From positions 233,366-297,365 of the forward strand of contig SIHP01000006.1 in the NCBI GenBank assembly GCA_004762155.1: a DNA stretch of 64,000 nucleotides, read 5' to 3'. This document shows, piece after piece, positions 8,404 to 16,974 of this stretch. Source of the DNA: Flavobacteriaceae bacterium (GTDB taxonomy: Bacteria > Bacteroidota > Bacteroidia > Flavobacteriales > Flavobacteriaceae). A program made the translations under genes and the position numbers. The stretch's first letter is position 1; each line of letters starts with the position of its first letter. Below the pieces are notes generated by a model, which saw only the letters and a program-made list of their open reading frames with translations, was not told where the DNA came from and did not search any database.

Positions 8404-8436
8404 AAAAGCCATTTGAATCATATCAAATGGCTTTTT
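8404..8436 (-). terminator. Terminator of the TonB-like gene
   Basis: AAAGCCATTTGA and TCAAATGGCTTT form a 12-bp stem with T-rich ends on both strands. It lies 20-50 bases past the stop of the minus-strand gene at 8456. Confidence 0.8.
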
Positions 8437-8455
8437 ATATTTTGTTTTAGAAATT

Positions 8456-9550
8456 TTACTCGTGTAATCTAAAAGTTACAGGAAATGCATGACTAACATT
8501 TGTTGCTTTACCATTATGTTTTCCTGGTGAAAATGTTGGTAATTTCTCTATTAACTTTCTCGTTGCTTTTTCTAAAATATCCTTTCCTTTTAATGCTCTT
8601 GTTTTAATATTAACAACTTGACCATTTTCATCAATTACAAAATAAGCTATAACTTTACCTTCTATATTATTTTCTGCTGCTTGAAGTGGATAAGCAAAGT
8701 ACTTATTGATATGTTCTATAAAATTTTTATTAAAACAATCTTCTGAATTATCATTAGAACTAGCACAATCTTTAAATGCAGGTAATTGATCAACATTTGC
8801 AAAATTGTGTATATTATTTTTATCTATTTTTTTTGTCTTATATTTTACGTTTGATGCTTCTTTCCCTGGTATTGTAAAAGCAATTGGAACACCATATTTT
8901 ACTTTAACAACTTTTCCGTTATGCTTCCCTGGTGTAAATTTTGGTAATTCTTTAATTATTCTTCTAGCTTCTTCTTCTAAAAGTTCTCCTTTATATGGTG
9001 TACGTATATTTAAATCTGTAACCCCACCTGTTTTATCAATAACAAACTGTACCAAAACCCTACCTTGAATACTTTGTTTATAGGCTTCTTTAGGATACTT
9101 AAAGTTCTTGCTAATATGTTTTGAAATTTCTTTATTGAAACATTTTTTCTGTTCAGAAAAGGGAACCTTCTCACATGATTTAAACAATGGGATTTCTTCT
9201 ACATGATTAAAAGGAACTTTTTCAATAACTTTTTCTTTATTTAAATTTAAAGAACCAACAATTGAAGAATTATTTTTTATTGCATCAATTTTACGAGATT
9301 TCGTATTTAATGCGCTAGATGCTGCATTTTTCTTTCTTACAACTCTTCTTCTTGAAGACACTTCTACTGTGAAAGTTTTTGCGCTTCTTTTTGAATTTGA
9401 TTTTTCCTTACTGCTCTCGATGGAACATTTAGTTATACTGTTTGCATCTAATAAGACATCTTCAGTTGGAGTGTCACATGTTTCTTTTTGTGCTGTAATT
9501 GATTGACAAAACGCAACAAAAACGATTAAGATAAGGGGTTTTCTAATCAT
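8456..9550 (-). CDS. Secreted protein with two TonB C-terminal domains
   Basis: The 364-residue product starts with a cleavable-looking signal peptide (residues 1-20, ending TAQ) instead of the usual TonB membrane anchor. After a basic, low-complexity linker (about 45-110) come two copies of a TonB_C-type domain, residues 118-227 and 253-362. Each has a paired-Cys start (SCEK..KKCF and DCAS..EDCF), a YP..A segment, GxVxxxFVID, and ending LPxFxPGKHNGK. TonB C-terminal domains normally contact the TonB box of outer-membrane receptors; with no visible anchor and no ExbB/D nearby, direct energy transduction is doubtful. A periplasmic adaptor or peptidoglycan-related role is possible. Confidence 0.85.
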   Translation of the reverse strand: MIRKPLILIVFVAFCQSITAQKETCDTPTEDVLLDANSITKCSIESSKEKSNSKRSAKTFTVEVSSRRRVVRKKNAASSALNTKSRKIDAIKNNSSIVGSLNLNKEKVIEKVPFNHVEEIPLFKSCEKVPFSEQKKCFNKEISKHISKNFKYPKEAYKQSIQGRVLVQFVIDKTGGVTDLNIRTPYKGELLEEEARRIIKELPKFTPGKHNGKVVKVKYGVPIAFTIPGKEASNVKYKTKKIDKNNIHNFANVDQLPAFKDCASSNDNSEDCFNKNFIEHINKYFAYPLQAAENNIEGKVIAYFVIDENGQVVNIKTRALKGKDILEKATRKLIEKLPTFSPGKHNGKATNVSHAFPVTFRLHE

Positions 9551-9852
9551 TTTCTTTTAGGTTAAAGGGTTAAAGATTTCATTAAGGGGGAATTACTTGG
9601 CAATATTATTAATTTTTTTTTAAAAAACACACAATAAAACAAAAAAATATATGTTTTTATAGGTTTTAACTTGTTTTTCATGAAAATTCAATAAATGAAA
9701 ACGTTTTAAATAGATGGAAATTACTTTTTCTACATTAACAATATTATCGTTACTTATTTCTGAATAACCATAATTTTTTCACAAAATTATAATTTATAAA
9801 CTTTAAAGACAACTCCTTTTTAAGGATATTATAATTAAACTCAAACAATACA
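9551..9852. other. AT-rich spacer, nothing recognised
   Basis: This 302-base stretch separates the TonB-like gene from the methyltransferase gene, both on the minus strand. It must hold the promoter of the TonB-like gene, but I see no clear TTTG/TAnnTTTG pair, no hairpin and no plausible small gene. Confidence 0.5.
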
Positions 9853-11004
9853 CTACAATAAGCGTTCCAAATAATGTTCTTTGATCTGATACATATTTTT
9901 TAATGCAATTATTTTATCTTCAATCTCTTCATTATTCTTTCTCTTACTGGATTTTGAACCTACTAACATAACATTTTTACGAGTATGCTCATTGCTTATA
10001 AACTCAAATACTTTTGTATTGTAATTATTTTTTTCTAAGATTAAAGCTCTAATGGTATCAGTAATCATTTCAAACTGACGTTCTTTAAATATACCATATT
10101 TTAATAACGGGCTATCTTGTTCTACTCCTTTTACTTGTTGACGAATCTGCTTATGACAACATGGAGCACAAATAATTAAATCTGAATTAGCTACTAATCC
10201 TTTGTAAATAGCGTCATCTGTAGCTGTATCACAAGCATGTAAAGCTATCAAAATATCTATTTTAGAATTATCATAATCTTGTATAGATTGAGCAACAAAG
10301 TTTAAACTCTTAAAATCACATTTGCCTGCAATATCATTACAATAATTCACTAAAGTTTCTCTTAACTCTATACCTGTTACCGTTACGTTATATTTCTTCT
10401 TATTAACTAAATAATCATACAAAGCAAACGTTAAATATCCTTTTCCAGATCCCATATCAACAATATGTAATTTCTTTGAAGTATTTACTGATACGAGTAA
10501 ACTTTCTATAATTTCTAAATATTTATTTATTTGGCGATATTTATCGGCCATTTTAGGTATAATTCTATTATCTTTATCTGTAATACCTAAAAAATATAAA
10601 TATTCACTTAATTCAACTCGTTTTTCTTTTTGTTTATCATGTGTATCTGGTAATTTGTTTTTAAAACTAGCCATTGATACCTTATAGCTAACTTTTTTCT
10701 TCTTAGAAACAAAGACTAATAAGTCTTGAGATAGTGTAAATAAAGTAGCAGCTCTAAATTTTTCTAACAATAAGTTTTCTAACTCAATAATGGTTTCTTT
10801 TAAGGTATAATTCTTTACTTGGTCATTTGTGCTATATCTATAAGTAAACTGAAAATATTCTTTTTCTTTTAATTCTATTTGACGTATGTATACATTTGGC
10901 AATGCATCACTCTTACGAACAGGTTTACTTAATGTAAGTTTTACAAATTCATTTTGTAAAACACACTCTCTTAAGCTACTAATTAATTGATCAAATTCAT
11001 TCAT
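9853..11004 (-). CDS. Class I SAM-dependent methyltransferase
   Basis: From the ATG at 11004 the product has 383 residues. The SAM-binding motif I is VDMGSGKGYLTFAL (about 182-195), followed by an acidic strand end (GIEL) and LIALHACDTATDDAI. A CAPCCHKQIR segment resembles the zinc/Cys cluster of PF13679-type methyltransferases. The N-terminal ~120 residues are beta-rich and unassigned. The substrate is unknown; RNA or protein are both possible. I rejected a longer frame starting at TTG 11025, because the sequence before ATG 11004 is a -7 box (TATCTTTG, 11009-11016) five bases from the start codon. The transcript may therefore be leaderless. Confidence 0.85.
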   Translation of the reverse strand: MNEFDQLISSLRECVLQNEFVKLTLSKPVRKSDALPNVYIRQIELKEKEYFQFTYRYSTNDQVKNYTLKETIIELENLLLEKFRAATLFTLSQDLLVFVSKKKKVSYKVSMASFKNKLPDTHDKQKEKRVELSEYLYFLGITDKDNRIIPKMADKYRQINKYLEIIESLLVSVNTSKKLHIVDMGSGKGYLTFALYDYLVNKKKYNVTVTGIELRETLVNYCNDIAGKCDFKSLNFVAQSIQDYDNSKIDILIALHACDTATDDAIYKGLVANSDLIICAPCCHKQIRQQVKGVEQDSPLLKYGIFKERQFEMITDTIRALILEKNNYNTKVFEFISNEHTRKNVMLVGSKSSKRKNNEEIEDKIIALKNMYQIKEHYLERLL

Positions 11005-11136
11005 TCTACAAAGATATAAAAACAATTATTGAGCTTTGAAATATAAAATCTTTATTTACATGCTGTCAATTTTACAAACTATATAAAACTACCTTAATTC
11101 ATTAATAAAAAACATTTACATTAGTTTAATAAAAAC

Positions 11137-11153
11137 TTGGCATACAGTTTGTA
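11137..11153 (+). promoter_or_regulatory. Sigma-54 (-24/-12) type promoter candidate
   Basis: TTGGCATACAGTTTGTA matches the RpoN consensus (TGGCAC-N5-TTGCA) with correct GG to TTG spacing; the main deviations are T for C in the -24 element and T for C after TTG. The expected start near 11164 leaves an 18-base leader before the ATG at 11182. An inverted repeat (TTTTACAAACT at 11070-11080, AGTTTGTAAAA at 11146-11156) flanks it. Confidence 0.5.
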
Positions 11154-11181
11154 AAACTATTCTCTATAAAAAAATCACACC

Positions 11182-12192
11182 ATGAAACTATTTACTACTA
11201 TATTATTTTTTCTTGCTTTTAATTATTTTGGCTTCTGTCAAAAAAAAACAAATTATAATCAATTCAAGAATGAAATTCAACAAAACAAATATTCAAAAGA
11301 CTTAAAATTAAATAAAACAATATCTTTTCTTAATAATAATGAAATGTATGTTTCTGAATTGATAGATATTTGTAACTTTTTTACTAGAGAGAAGATAAAA
11401 TATAAAATTTGCTTAAATGCATATTCAAAAATTATTGATAAAAAAAACTTTTTTGAAGTATATGATGTTTTTAATTCTTTTTCTTATGCTATAAAACTAT
11501 ATCATAAAACTCAAGGAAATAATCTAAATGTACAAGTAGAAATTACTTACCCAAATTACACAGATTATGGCGTAGTAAATAATAATTGTAACCAGCCAAT
11601 GACAAATCATCAGTTTAAAAAACTGATAAACAACATGAGATCATCTTCTAATTTAATAGAGCTAAAACAAATTATAAGAAATAGATGTTTTAGTACTAAA
11701 CAAATTATGCTATTGGGTGAACGACTTAATTCAGATAATAATCGCTATGATTTTTTTACACACGCTTTTAATTACACTGCTGATATTAGTAACTATTATT
11801 ATACAAAACAATTAATATCTGATAGAAAGCAAAAAGAAGATCTTGATTATTTTATAAATGAAAAAATAGATTTTTCACAAAATCAAACTCAAAATAATAA
11901 TTGTGATATTACACCAAGAAAATTTAATTATATTTTAAAAGTAATTAAAGATGAGCCTTTTTCTAAGGCTAAATTAAAATTAGCTAAACAATTAATTATA
12001 GATAACTGTGTAAACTTAAAACAATTTAGAGCTATTGTTAATGAGTTTTCATTTGATAACGACAAACTAAATTTATTAAAATATAGCTTTGATTATGTTA
12101 AAAGACAAAAATCTTATTATACATTAAGAAATGTTTTAAAATTCAACAGTAGTAAGAAAAAATTTGATCTTTTTTTATTGAGTAAAAAATAA
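11182..12192 (+). CDS. Secreted protein with three tandem DUF4476-type repeats
   Basis: 336 residues with a signal peptide (1-19, ending FGFC-Q). The mature part holds three helical repeats of about 85-90 residues: 26-108, 139-228 and 243-333. Repeats 2 and 3 carry the recognisable DUF4476 pattern: a P(M/R)xxxF start, LxxxKQII(R/D)NxC, a helix with LxxxF(x)xDxxRYDxxxxxFxYxxD, then YYTxxxxL. Repeat 1 is more diverged. DUF4476 is common in exported Bacteroidota proteins; function unknown. It has its own promoter-like element with sigma-54 character and ends at a strong hairpin, so it is a monocistronic unit convergent with typA. Confidence 0.8.
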   Translation: MKLFTTILFFLAFNYFGFCQKKTNYNQFKNEIQQNKYSKDLKLNKTISFLNNNEMYVSELIDICNFFTREKIKYKICLNAYSKIIDKKNFFEVYDVFNSFSYAIKLYHKTQGNNLNVQVEITYPNYTDYGVVNNNCNQPMTNHQFKKLINNMRSSSNLIELKQIIRNRCFSTKQIMLLGERLNSDNNRYDFFTHAFNYTADISNYYYTKQLISDRKQKEDLDYFINEKIDFSQNQTQNNNCDITPRKFNYILKVIKDEPFSKAKLKLAKQLIIDNCVNLKQFRAIVNEFSFDNDKLNLLKYSFDYVKRQKSYYTLRNVLKFNSSKKKFDLFLLSKK

Positions 12193-12210
12193 TAAAAAAG
12201 AAACAAAACA

Positions 12211-12240
12211 AAAAAACCACCATAAATGGTGGTTTTTTTT
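12211..12240 (+). terminator. Bidirectional terminator between the DUF4476 gene and typA
   Basis: AAAAAACCACCAT / ATGGTGGTTTTTTTT forms a stem of 9 or more bp with a run of eight T on the plus strand and six T on the minus strand, between converging genes. Confidence 0.85.
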
Positions 12241-12269
12241 ATATTAATATTTTTATTTAAAACTATAAA

Positions 12270-14042
12270 TTAAGCTTTAAAATTAATTTTACGCATACGT
12301 AAACTTTCAGGAGTAACTTCTAAATATTCATCACTTTTAATATACTCCATATATTCTTCTAAAGAAAAATCTATTTTCGGTGCAATTTTCATAGCGTCAT
12401 CTGTACCAGACTTACGCATGTTTGTTAATTGCTTTCCTTTGATTAAGTTTACAGCCATTTCATCAGACTTACTGTTTTCTCCAATTACTTGACCAACATA
12501 TATTTCTTGATTTACATCAATAAAGAAAACACCTCTATCTTGTAAACGATTTAATGCATAAGCAGTTGCTTTACCTGCTGCTGCAGAAACAATAGCTCCT
12601 TTTACTTCTTCAGTAAAGTCTCCTTTATAAGGTCCGTATTCTGAAAAACGGTGGTTAATAATTGCTTGACCAGCAGTTGCTGTTAAGATTCTATTCCTTA
12701 AACCAATTAAACCTCTTGAAGGAATTATAAATTCTAAGTGTTGTAAATCTCCTTTAGGCTCCATAACCATTAAATCTCCTTTACGTAAAGAAACTAAGTT
12801 TACAGCTTTAGATGCTACATCTTCTGGTAAATCAATAGACAATGTTTCCATTGGCTCATGTTTCTTACCATCAATTGTTTTTATGATTACCTGAGGTCTT
12901 CCCACTTGTAATTCATAGCCTTCTCTACGCATTGTTTCTATCAATACAGATAAATGTAAAACTCCACGTCCGTAAACATTGAATTTATCTTCAGAATCTG
13001 TAGTCTCAACTTTCATCGCCAAGTTTTTCTCTAATTCTTTGAATAAACGATCTCTTAAGTGACGAGATGTTACGAATTTACCTTCTTTACCAAAGAAAGG
13101 AGAATTATTAATTGTAAACAACATACTCATAGTAGGTTGATCGATCTCTGTTCTTGGTAATGCTTCTGGATTTTCTAAATCTGCAATTGTATCACCAATT
13201 TCAAATCCTTCAAGACCTGTAATCGCACAAATATCTCCACAACGTACTTTTTCAACTTGAGCTTTACCCATTCCTTCGAATACGTGTAATTCTTTAATTC
13301 TTACTTTTTTAGTAGAACCATCAGCTTTACATAACATATAATCTTTACCAACTTCTAAGTCTCCACGAAAAATACGTCCAATAGCAATTCTTCCTGTAAA
13401 TTTAGAGAAATCTAAAGAAGTAATTTGCATTTGTGGTGTACCTTCATTGTATTTAGTTTCTGGAATAGATTCTAATACAGCATCTAATAACGGAACGATA
13501 TTATCTGTTTCATTTTTCCAGTCTGTACTCATCCAATTGTTCTTTGCAGAACCATAGATAGTTGTAAAATCTAATTGCTCTTCAGTAGCTTCTAAAGCAA
13601 ACATTAAATCGAAAACTTTTTCATGTACAATATCTGGTGTACAGTTTTCTTTATCTACTTTGTTTACAACTACTATTGGAGTTAATCCTAATTCTAGGGC
13701 CTTACCTAATACAAAACGAGTTTGTGGCATTGGTCCTTCAAAAGCATCAACCAATAATAAAACACCATCAGCCATTTTTAATACACGCTCTACTTCTCCA
13801 CCAAAATCGGCGTGACCAGGAGTGTCAATAACATTAATTTTAGTGTTCTTGTAATTTACAGATACGTTTTTAGATAAAATAGTAATACCACGCTCGCGCT
13901 CTAAATCATTATTATCTAATAATAAATCGGTACGTTCTTTACGATCGTCTAATACTTTAGCTTGATCTATAATCTTATCTACTAATGTAGTTTTACCGTG
14001 ATCAACGTGCGCTATAATAGCTATGTTTCTAATTGGTTGCAT
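12270..14042 (-). CDS. typA: TypA/BipA, ribosome-associated translational GTPase
   Basis: 590 residues, close to the usual ~600. The G domain starts at once with the P-loop AHVDHGKTTL (G1) and shows G2 (GITI), G3 (DTPGHADFGGE) and G4 (NKVDKE). Domains II and III of the EF-G type follow, then the BipA-specific C-terminal region (PSRGLIGLRNRILTATAG). It binds the 70S ribosome in EF-G fashion and supports assembly and growth under cold or other stress. A -7 box TATTTTTG (14065-14072) lies upstream. Confidence 0.97.
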   Translation of the reverse strand: MQPIRNIAIIAHVDHGKTTLVDKIIDQAKVLDDRKERTDLLLDNNDLERERGITILSKNVSVNYKNTKINVIDTPGHADFGGEVERVLKMADGVLLLVDAFEGPMPQTRFVLGKALELGLTPIVVVNKVDKENCTPDIVHEKVFDLMFALEATEEQLDFTTIYGSAKNNWMSTDWKNETDNIVPLLDAVLESIPETKYNEGTPQMQITSLDFSKFTGRIAIGRIFRGDLEVGKDYMLCKADGSTKKVRIKELHVFEGMGKAQVEKVRCGDICAITGLEGFEIGDTIADLENPEALPRTEIDQPTMSMLFTINNSPFFGKEGKFVTSRHLRDRLFKELEKNLAMKVETTDSEDKFNVYGRGVLHLSVLIETMRREGYELQVGRPQVIIKTIDGKKHEPMETLSIDLPEDVASKAVNLVSLRKGDLMVMEPKGDLQHLEFIIPSRGLIGLRNRILTATAGQAIINHRFSEYGPYKGDFTEEVKGAIVSAAAGKATAYALNRLQDRGVFFIDVNQEIYVGQVIGENSKSDEMAVNLIKGKQLTNMRKSGTDDAMKIAPKIDFSLEEYMEYIKSDEYLEVTPESLRMRKINFKA

Positions 14043-14137
14043 TTTCGCTTTATTAAATTTTGCGCAAAAATAGTATTAATGTAGTAATTGAACTAATATT
14101 ATGTAGTGTTTATTTAACAAACAAACAAGTTTTATAA

Positions 14138-14169
14138 AAAAAGCAATAGTTATTGTAACTATTGCTTTA
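14138..14169 (-). terminator. Terminator of the parE-X-parC operon
   Basis: AAAGCAATAGTTA pairs with TAACTATTGCTTT and is followed on the minus strand by seven T. It starts about 25 bases past the parC stop. Confidence 0.85.
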
Positions 14170-14191
14170 ATTTTTTCACTTAAAAATAATC

Positions 14192-16912
14192 TTAAAATAA
14201 AGAGGTTTGATCTTCGTCATCTTTATTTTCTTTTTTCTTTTGTAAAGCTCTCTCTAAAGCCTTTTTTGCTTTATCTTCTTTGGTTTCGAATTCTTTTTCT
14301 AACTTATCTATTTCAGGAATCTCTATAGGTAGTTTATCTTCTACAACCTCCTCCTCATTTACTTCTATTTCTTCTACCTTTTCTTCTTCAGGTTCTTCAT
14401 AAGGAAGTGATTCTAGTGCATTAACTTGTTTAATTTTATCTGTAGTTAATTGATTTCCTTGTGCTTTTATTCCTTTTATGCTTATAAATTCTTCTACGTT
14501 TACTTTCATATTATCTAAACTACGTTTGGAAAATACTACATCTAACATAGGACGATAATCTGTTACTACAATTTGTAGTTGACTTTTTTCGTGTTCAGAT
14601 ATAAAAAACTCTTCTTTCTCTGAAGATTCTATTAAAAAACGTTTTATATAATAACGTTCTTTATTACCATCAAAATAAATAGCAGAAATTGGCTTATTTG
14701 GTTTCCATTTTTCCAACACAATCATATCATTATTAAAATGCATAGTTAATTCTGGCTTTACAGCCTTTATTTTTCCTGATTGTGTAGCAATTAACAACTT
14801 ATCTTCTGCTCTAAACTCTCCTAATAATTCTCCTCTATCATCTACATTTAAACGTCCTACAGCATCATCAAACCAAATTTTACGAGGTTTTAAAGTAGAA
14901 ACTCCAGCCTCTTTAAATTCAACTTTTTTAATACCGTACTTAGAAACTAAATTTCCTCTAACCGCACGTCCTTTAATTGCTAAATCAGAAAAATCGATAT
15001 CCCATTTTAACTTTTTAATGCTACCAACTGCTCTTAAGTTAATTGTTACTACTTCGGCTTCTCCATTAGGATTTACTGTAAAGTATAAAACTTTAGATTT
15101 TGGATCATTATTTCCTAAATGATATTCTTTATCTCTAGTTGTAGAAGTTACGTTAAAACGCTTCATATAGCTATTAGGACCTTTAGCTCCATCTTTATAA
15201 ATCATATTATAAACAGTACGCTTATCTCGTTTTTTGAAAACAGCAACATGAATAATTCCTTTACCTATAAACGTTTTAGATGCTACTTTAGTTACCATTA
15301 ACGAACCATTGTCTCTAAAAACAATAACATCATCAATATCTGCGCAATCAGCTACATACTCATCTTTCTTTAAAGAAGTACCTACAAAACCTTCTTCTCT
15401 ATTTACATAAAGTTTTGTATTTCGTATAACTACCTTAGTTGCAACAATATCATCAAAGATTTTGACTTCTGTTTTACGTTCACGACCTTTACCATAAACT
15501 GCTTTTAGATTTTTAAAATAGTTGATAGCAAAGTCAATTAAATTATCTAAATGATGTTTTACTTCTTTTATTTTATCTTCTAAACTTTCAATATGTTGTT
15601 TTGCTTTATCAATATCAAACTTAGAAATCTTTTTAATTCTAATTTCTGTTAAACGTACAATATCCTCTTCAGTAACAGCACGTTTTAAATGTTTTATATG
15701 TGGTTGCAATCCTTTATCAATCGCTTCGATAACACCTTTCCAAGTTTCCTCTTCTTCAATATCACGATAAATTCTATTTTCAATAAAAATTCGTTCTAAA
15801 GAAGCAAAATGCCATTGTTCTTCTAACTCATGTAATTGTATTTCTAATTCTTTTTTTAAAAGATTTACAGTATTATCTGTTGAATGTTTCAACATTTCTG
15901 TAACCCCAATAAATAAAGGCCTATTATCTTCAATAATACAACACAATGGCGAAATTGAACTTTCACAACTTGTAAAAGCGTATAAAGCGTCTATAGATTT
16001 ATCTGGAGATACATTTGGAGGCAAATGCACTAGAATTTCTACCTCAGCAGCAGTATTATCTTCAATCTTTTTTATTTTGATTTTCCCTTTATCATTTGCT
16101 TTTAAGATGCTATCAATTAATGAAGAAGTTGTAGTCGAAAAAGGAATCTCAGTAATAACTAAAGTCTTTTTATCTAGCTGAGATATTTTTGCACGTACAC
16201 GAACTTTCCCTCCACGTTTACCGTCGCTATAATTACTAAAATCAGCTATTCCACCTGTTAAAAAATCAGGTAAAATAGTAAAGCTTCTTCCTTTTAAATA
16301 TTTTATAGAAGCATCTATTAACTCATTAAAGTTGTGCGGTAATATTTTGGTTGATAATCCTACTGCAATACCTTCTGCTCCTTGCGCTAATAACAATGGG
16401 AACTTTACTGGTAAATCTACAGGTTCCTTCTTACGACCATCGTAAGACATTTTCCATTCTGTAGTTTTTGGATTAAAAACTACTTCTAAAGCGAATTTAG
16501 ATAAACGTGCTTCAATATAACGTGAAGCTGCAGCTCTATCTCCTGTTAAGATATTACCCCAGTTTCCTTGCATATCAATTAGCAAGTCTTTTTGTCCCAT
16601 TTGTACCATAGCATCTCCAATAGAAGCATCTCCATGCGGATGGTACTGCATTGTATGACCTACAATATTGGCAACTTTATTATAACGTCCATCATCTAAA
16701 TCTTTCATAGAATGCATAATCCTACGTTGCACAGGTTTAAATCCGTCTTCTATTGATGGAACGGCTCTTTCTAAAATTACATACGAAGCATAATCCAAAA
16801 ACCATTCTTTATACATTCCCGTAATCTTCGTTATGGTTTCTGTATTTTCAGACTGATTTTCGTTTGCTAATTCTTCTTCGTGATCTTCGTGGTCGTTTAT
16901 TTCTTCGCTCAT
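14192..16912 (-). CDS. parC: DNA topoisomerase IV subunit A
   Basis: 906 residues. The breakage-reunion domain contains the quinolone-pocket region YHPHGDAS and the catalytic tyrosine Y132 in AAASRYIEARL. A long coiled-coil region follows, then a degenerate beta-pinwheel domain lacking a clear GyrA box, which favours ParC over GyrA. The last ~100 residues are an acidic Glu/Lys tail ending QTSLF. It acts as a heterotetramer with ParE in chromosome decatenation. parE is co-directional but one unrelated gene lies between them; 62 bases separate that gene from parC. Confidence 0.95.
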   Translation of the reverse strand: MSEEINDHEDHEEELANENQSENTETITKITGMYKEWFLDYASYVILERAVPSIEDGFKPVQRRIMHSMKDLDDGRYNKVANIVGHTMQYHPHGDASIGDAMVQMGQKDLLIDMQGNWGNILTGDRAAASRYIEARLSKFALEVVFNPKTTEWKMSYDGRKKEPVDLPVKFPLLLAQGAEGIAVGLSTKILPHNFNELIDASIKYLKGRSFTILPDFLTGGIADFSNYSDGKRGGKVRVRAKISQLDKKTLVITEIPFSTTTSSLIDSILKANDKGKIKIKKIEDNTAAEVEILVHLPPNVSPDKSIDALYAFTSCESSISPLCCIIEDNRPLFIGVTEMLKHSTDNTVNLLKKELEIQLHELEEQWHFASLERIFIENRIYRDIEEEETWKGVIEAIDKGLQPHIKHLKRAVTEEDIVRLTEIRIKKISKFDIDKAKQHIESLEDKIKEVKHHLDNLIDFAINYFKNLKAVYGKGRERKTEVKIFDDIVATKVVIRNTKLYVNREEGFVGTSLKKDEYVADCADIDDVIVFRDNGSLMVTKVASKTFIGKGIIHVAVFKKRDKRTVYNMIYKDGAKGPNSYMKRFNVTSTTRDKEYHLGNNDPKSKVLYFTVNPNGEAEVVTINLRAVGSIKKLKWDIDFSDLAIKGRAVRGNLVSKYGIKKVEFKEAGVSTLKPRKIWFDDAVGRLNVDDRGELLGEFRAEDKLLIATQSGKIKAVKPELTMHFNNDMIVLEKWKPNKPISAIYFDGNKERYYIKRFLIESSEKEEFFISEHEKSQLQIVVTDYRPMLDVVFSKRSLDNMKVNVEEFISIKGIKAQGNQLTTDKIKQVNALESLPYEEPEEEKVEEIEVNEEEVVEDKLPIEIPEIDKLEKEFETKEDKAKKALERALQKKKENKDDEDQTSLF

Positions 16913-16974
16913 GTAATTAACTTACGCTTTCGTTTGTTACTATGTTTTTATATTTCTTTCTTTTTCTATTAATT

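Noticed and set aside
9600..9625. Possible sigma-54 site (CTTGGCAATATTATTAATT)
   Set aside because: The -12 TTG is missing at the required distance and no plus-strand gene follows.
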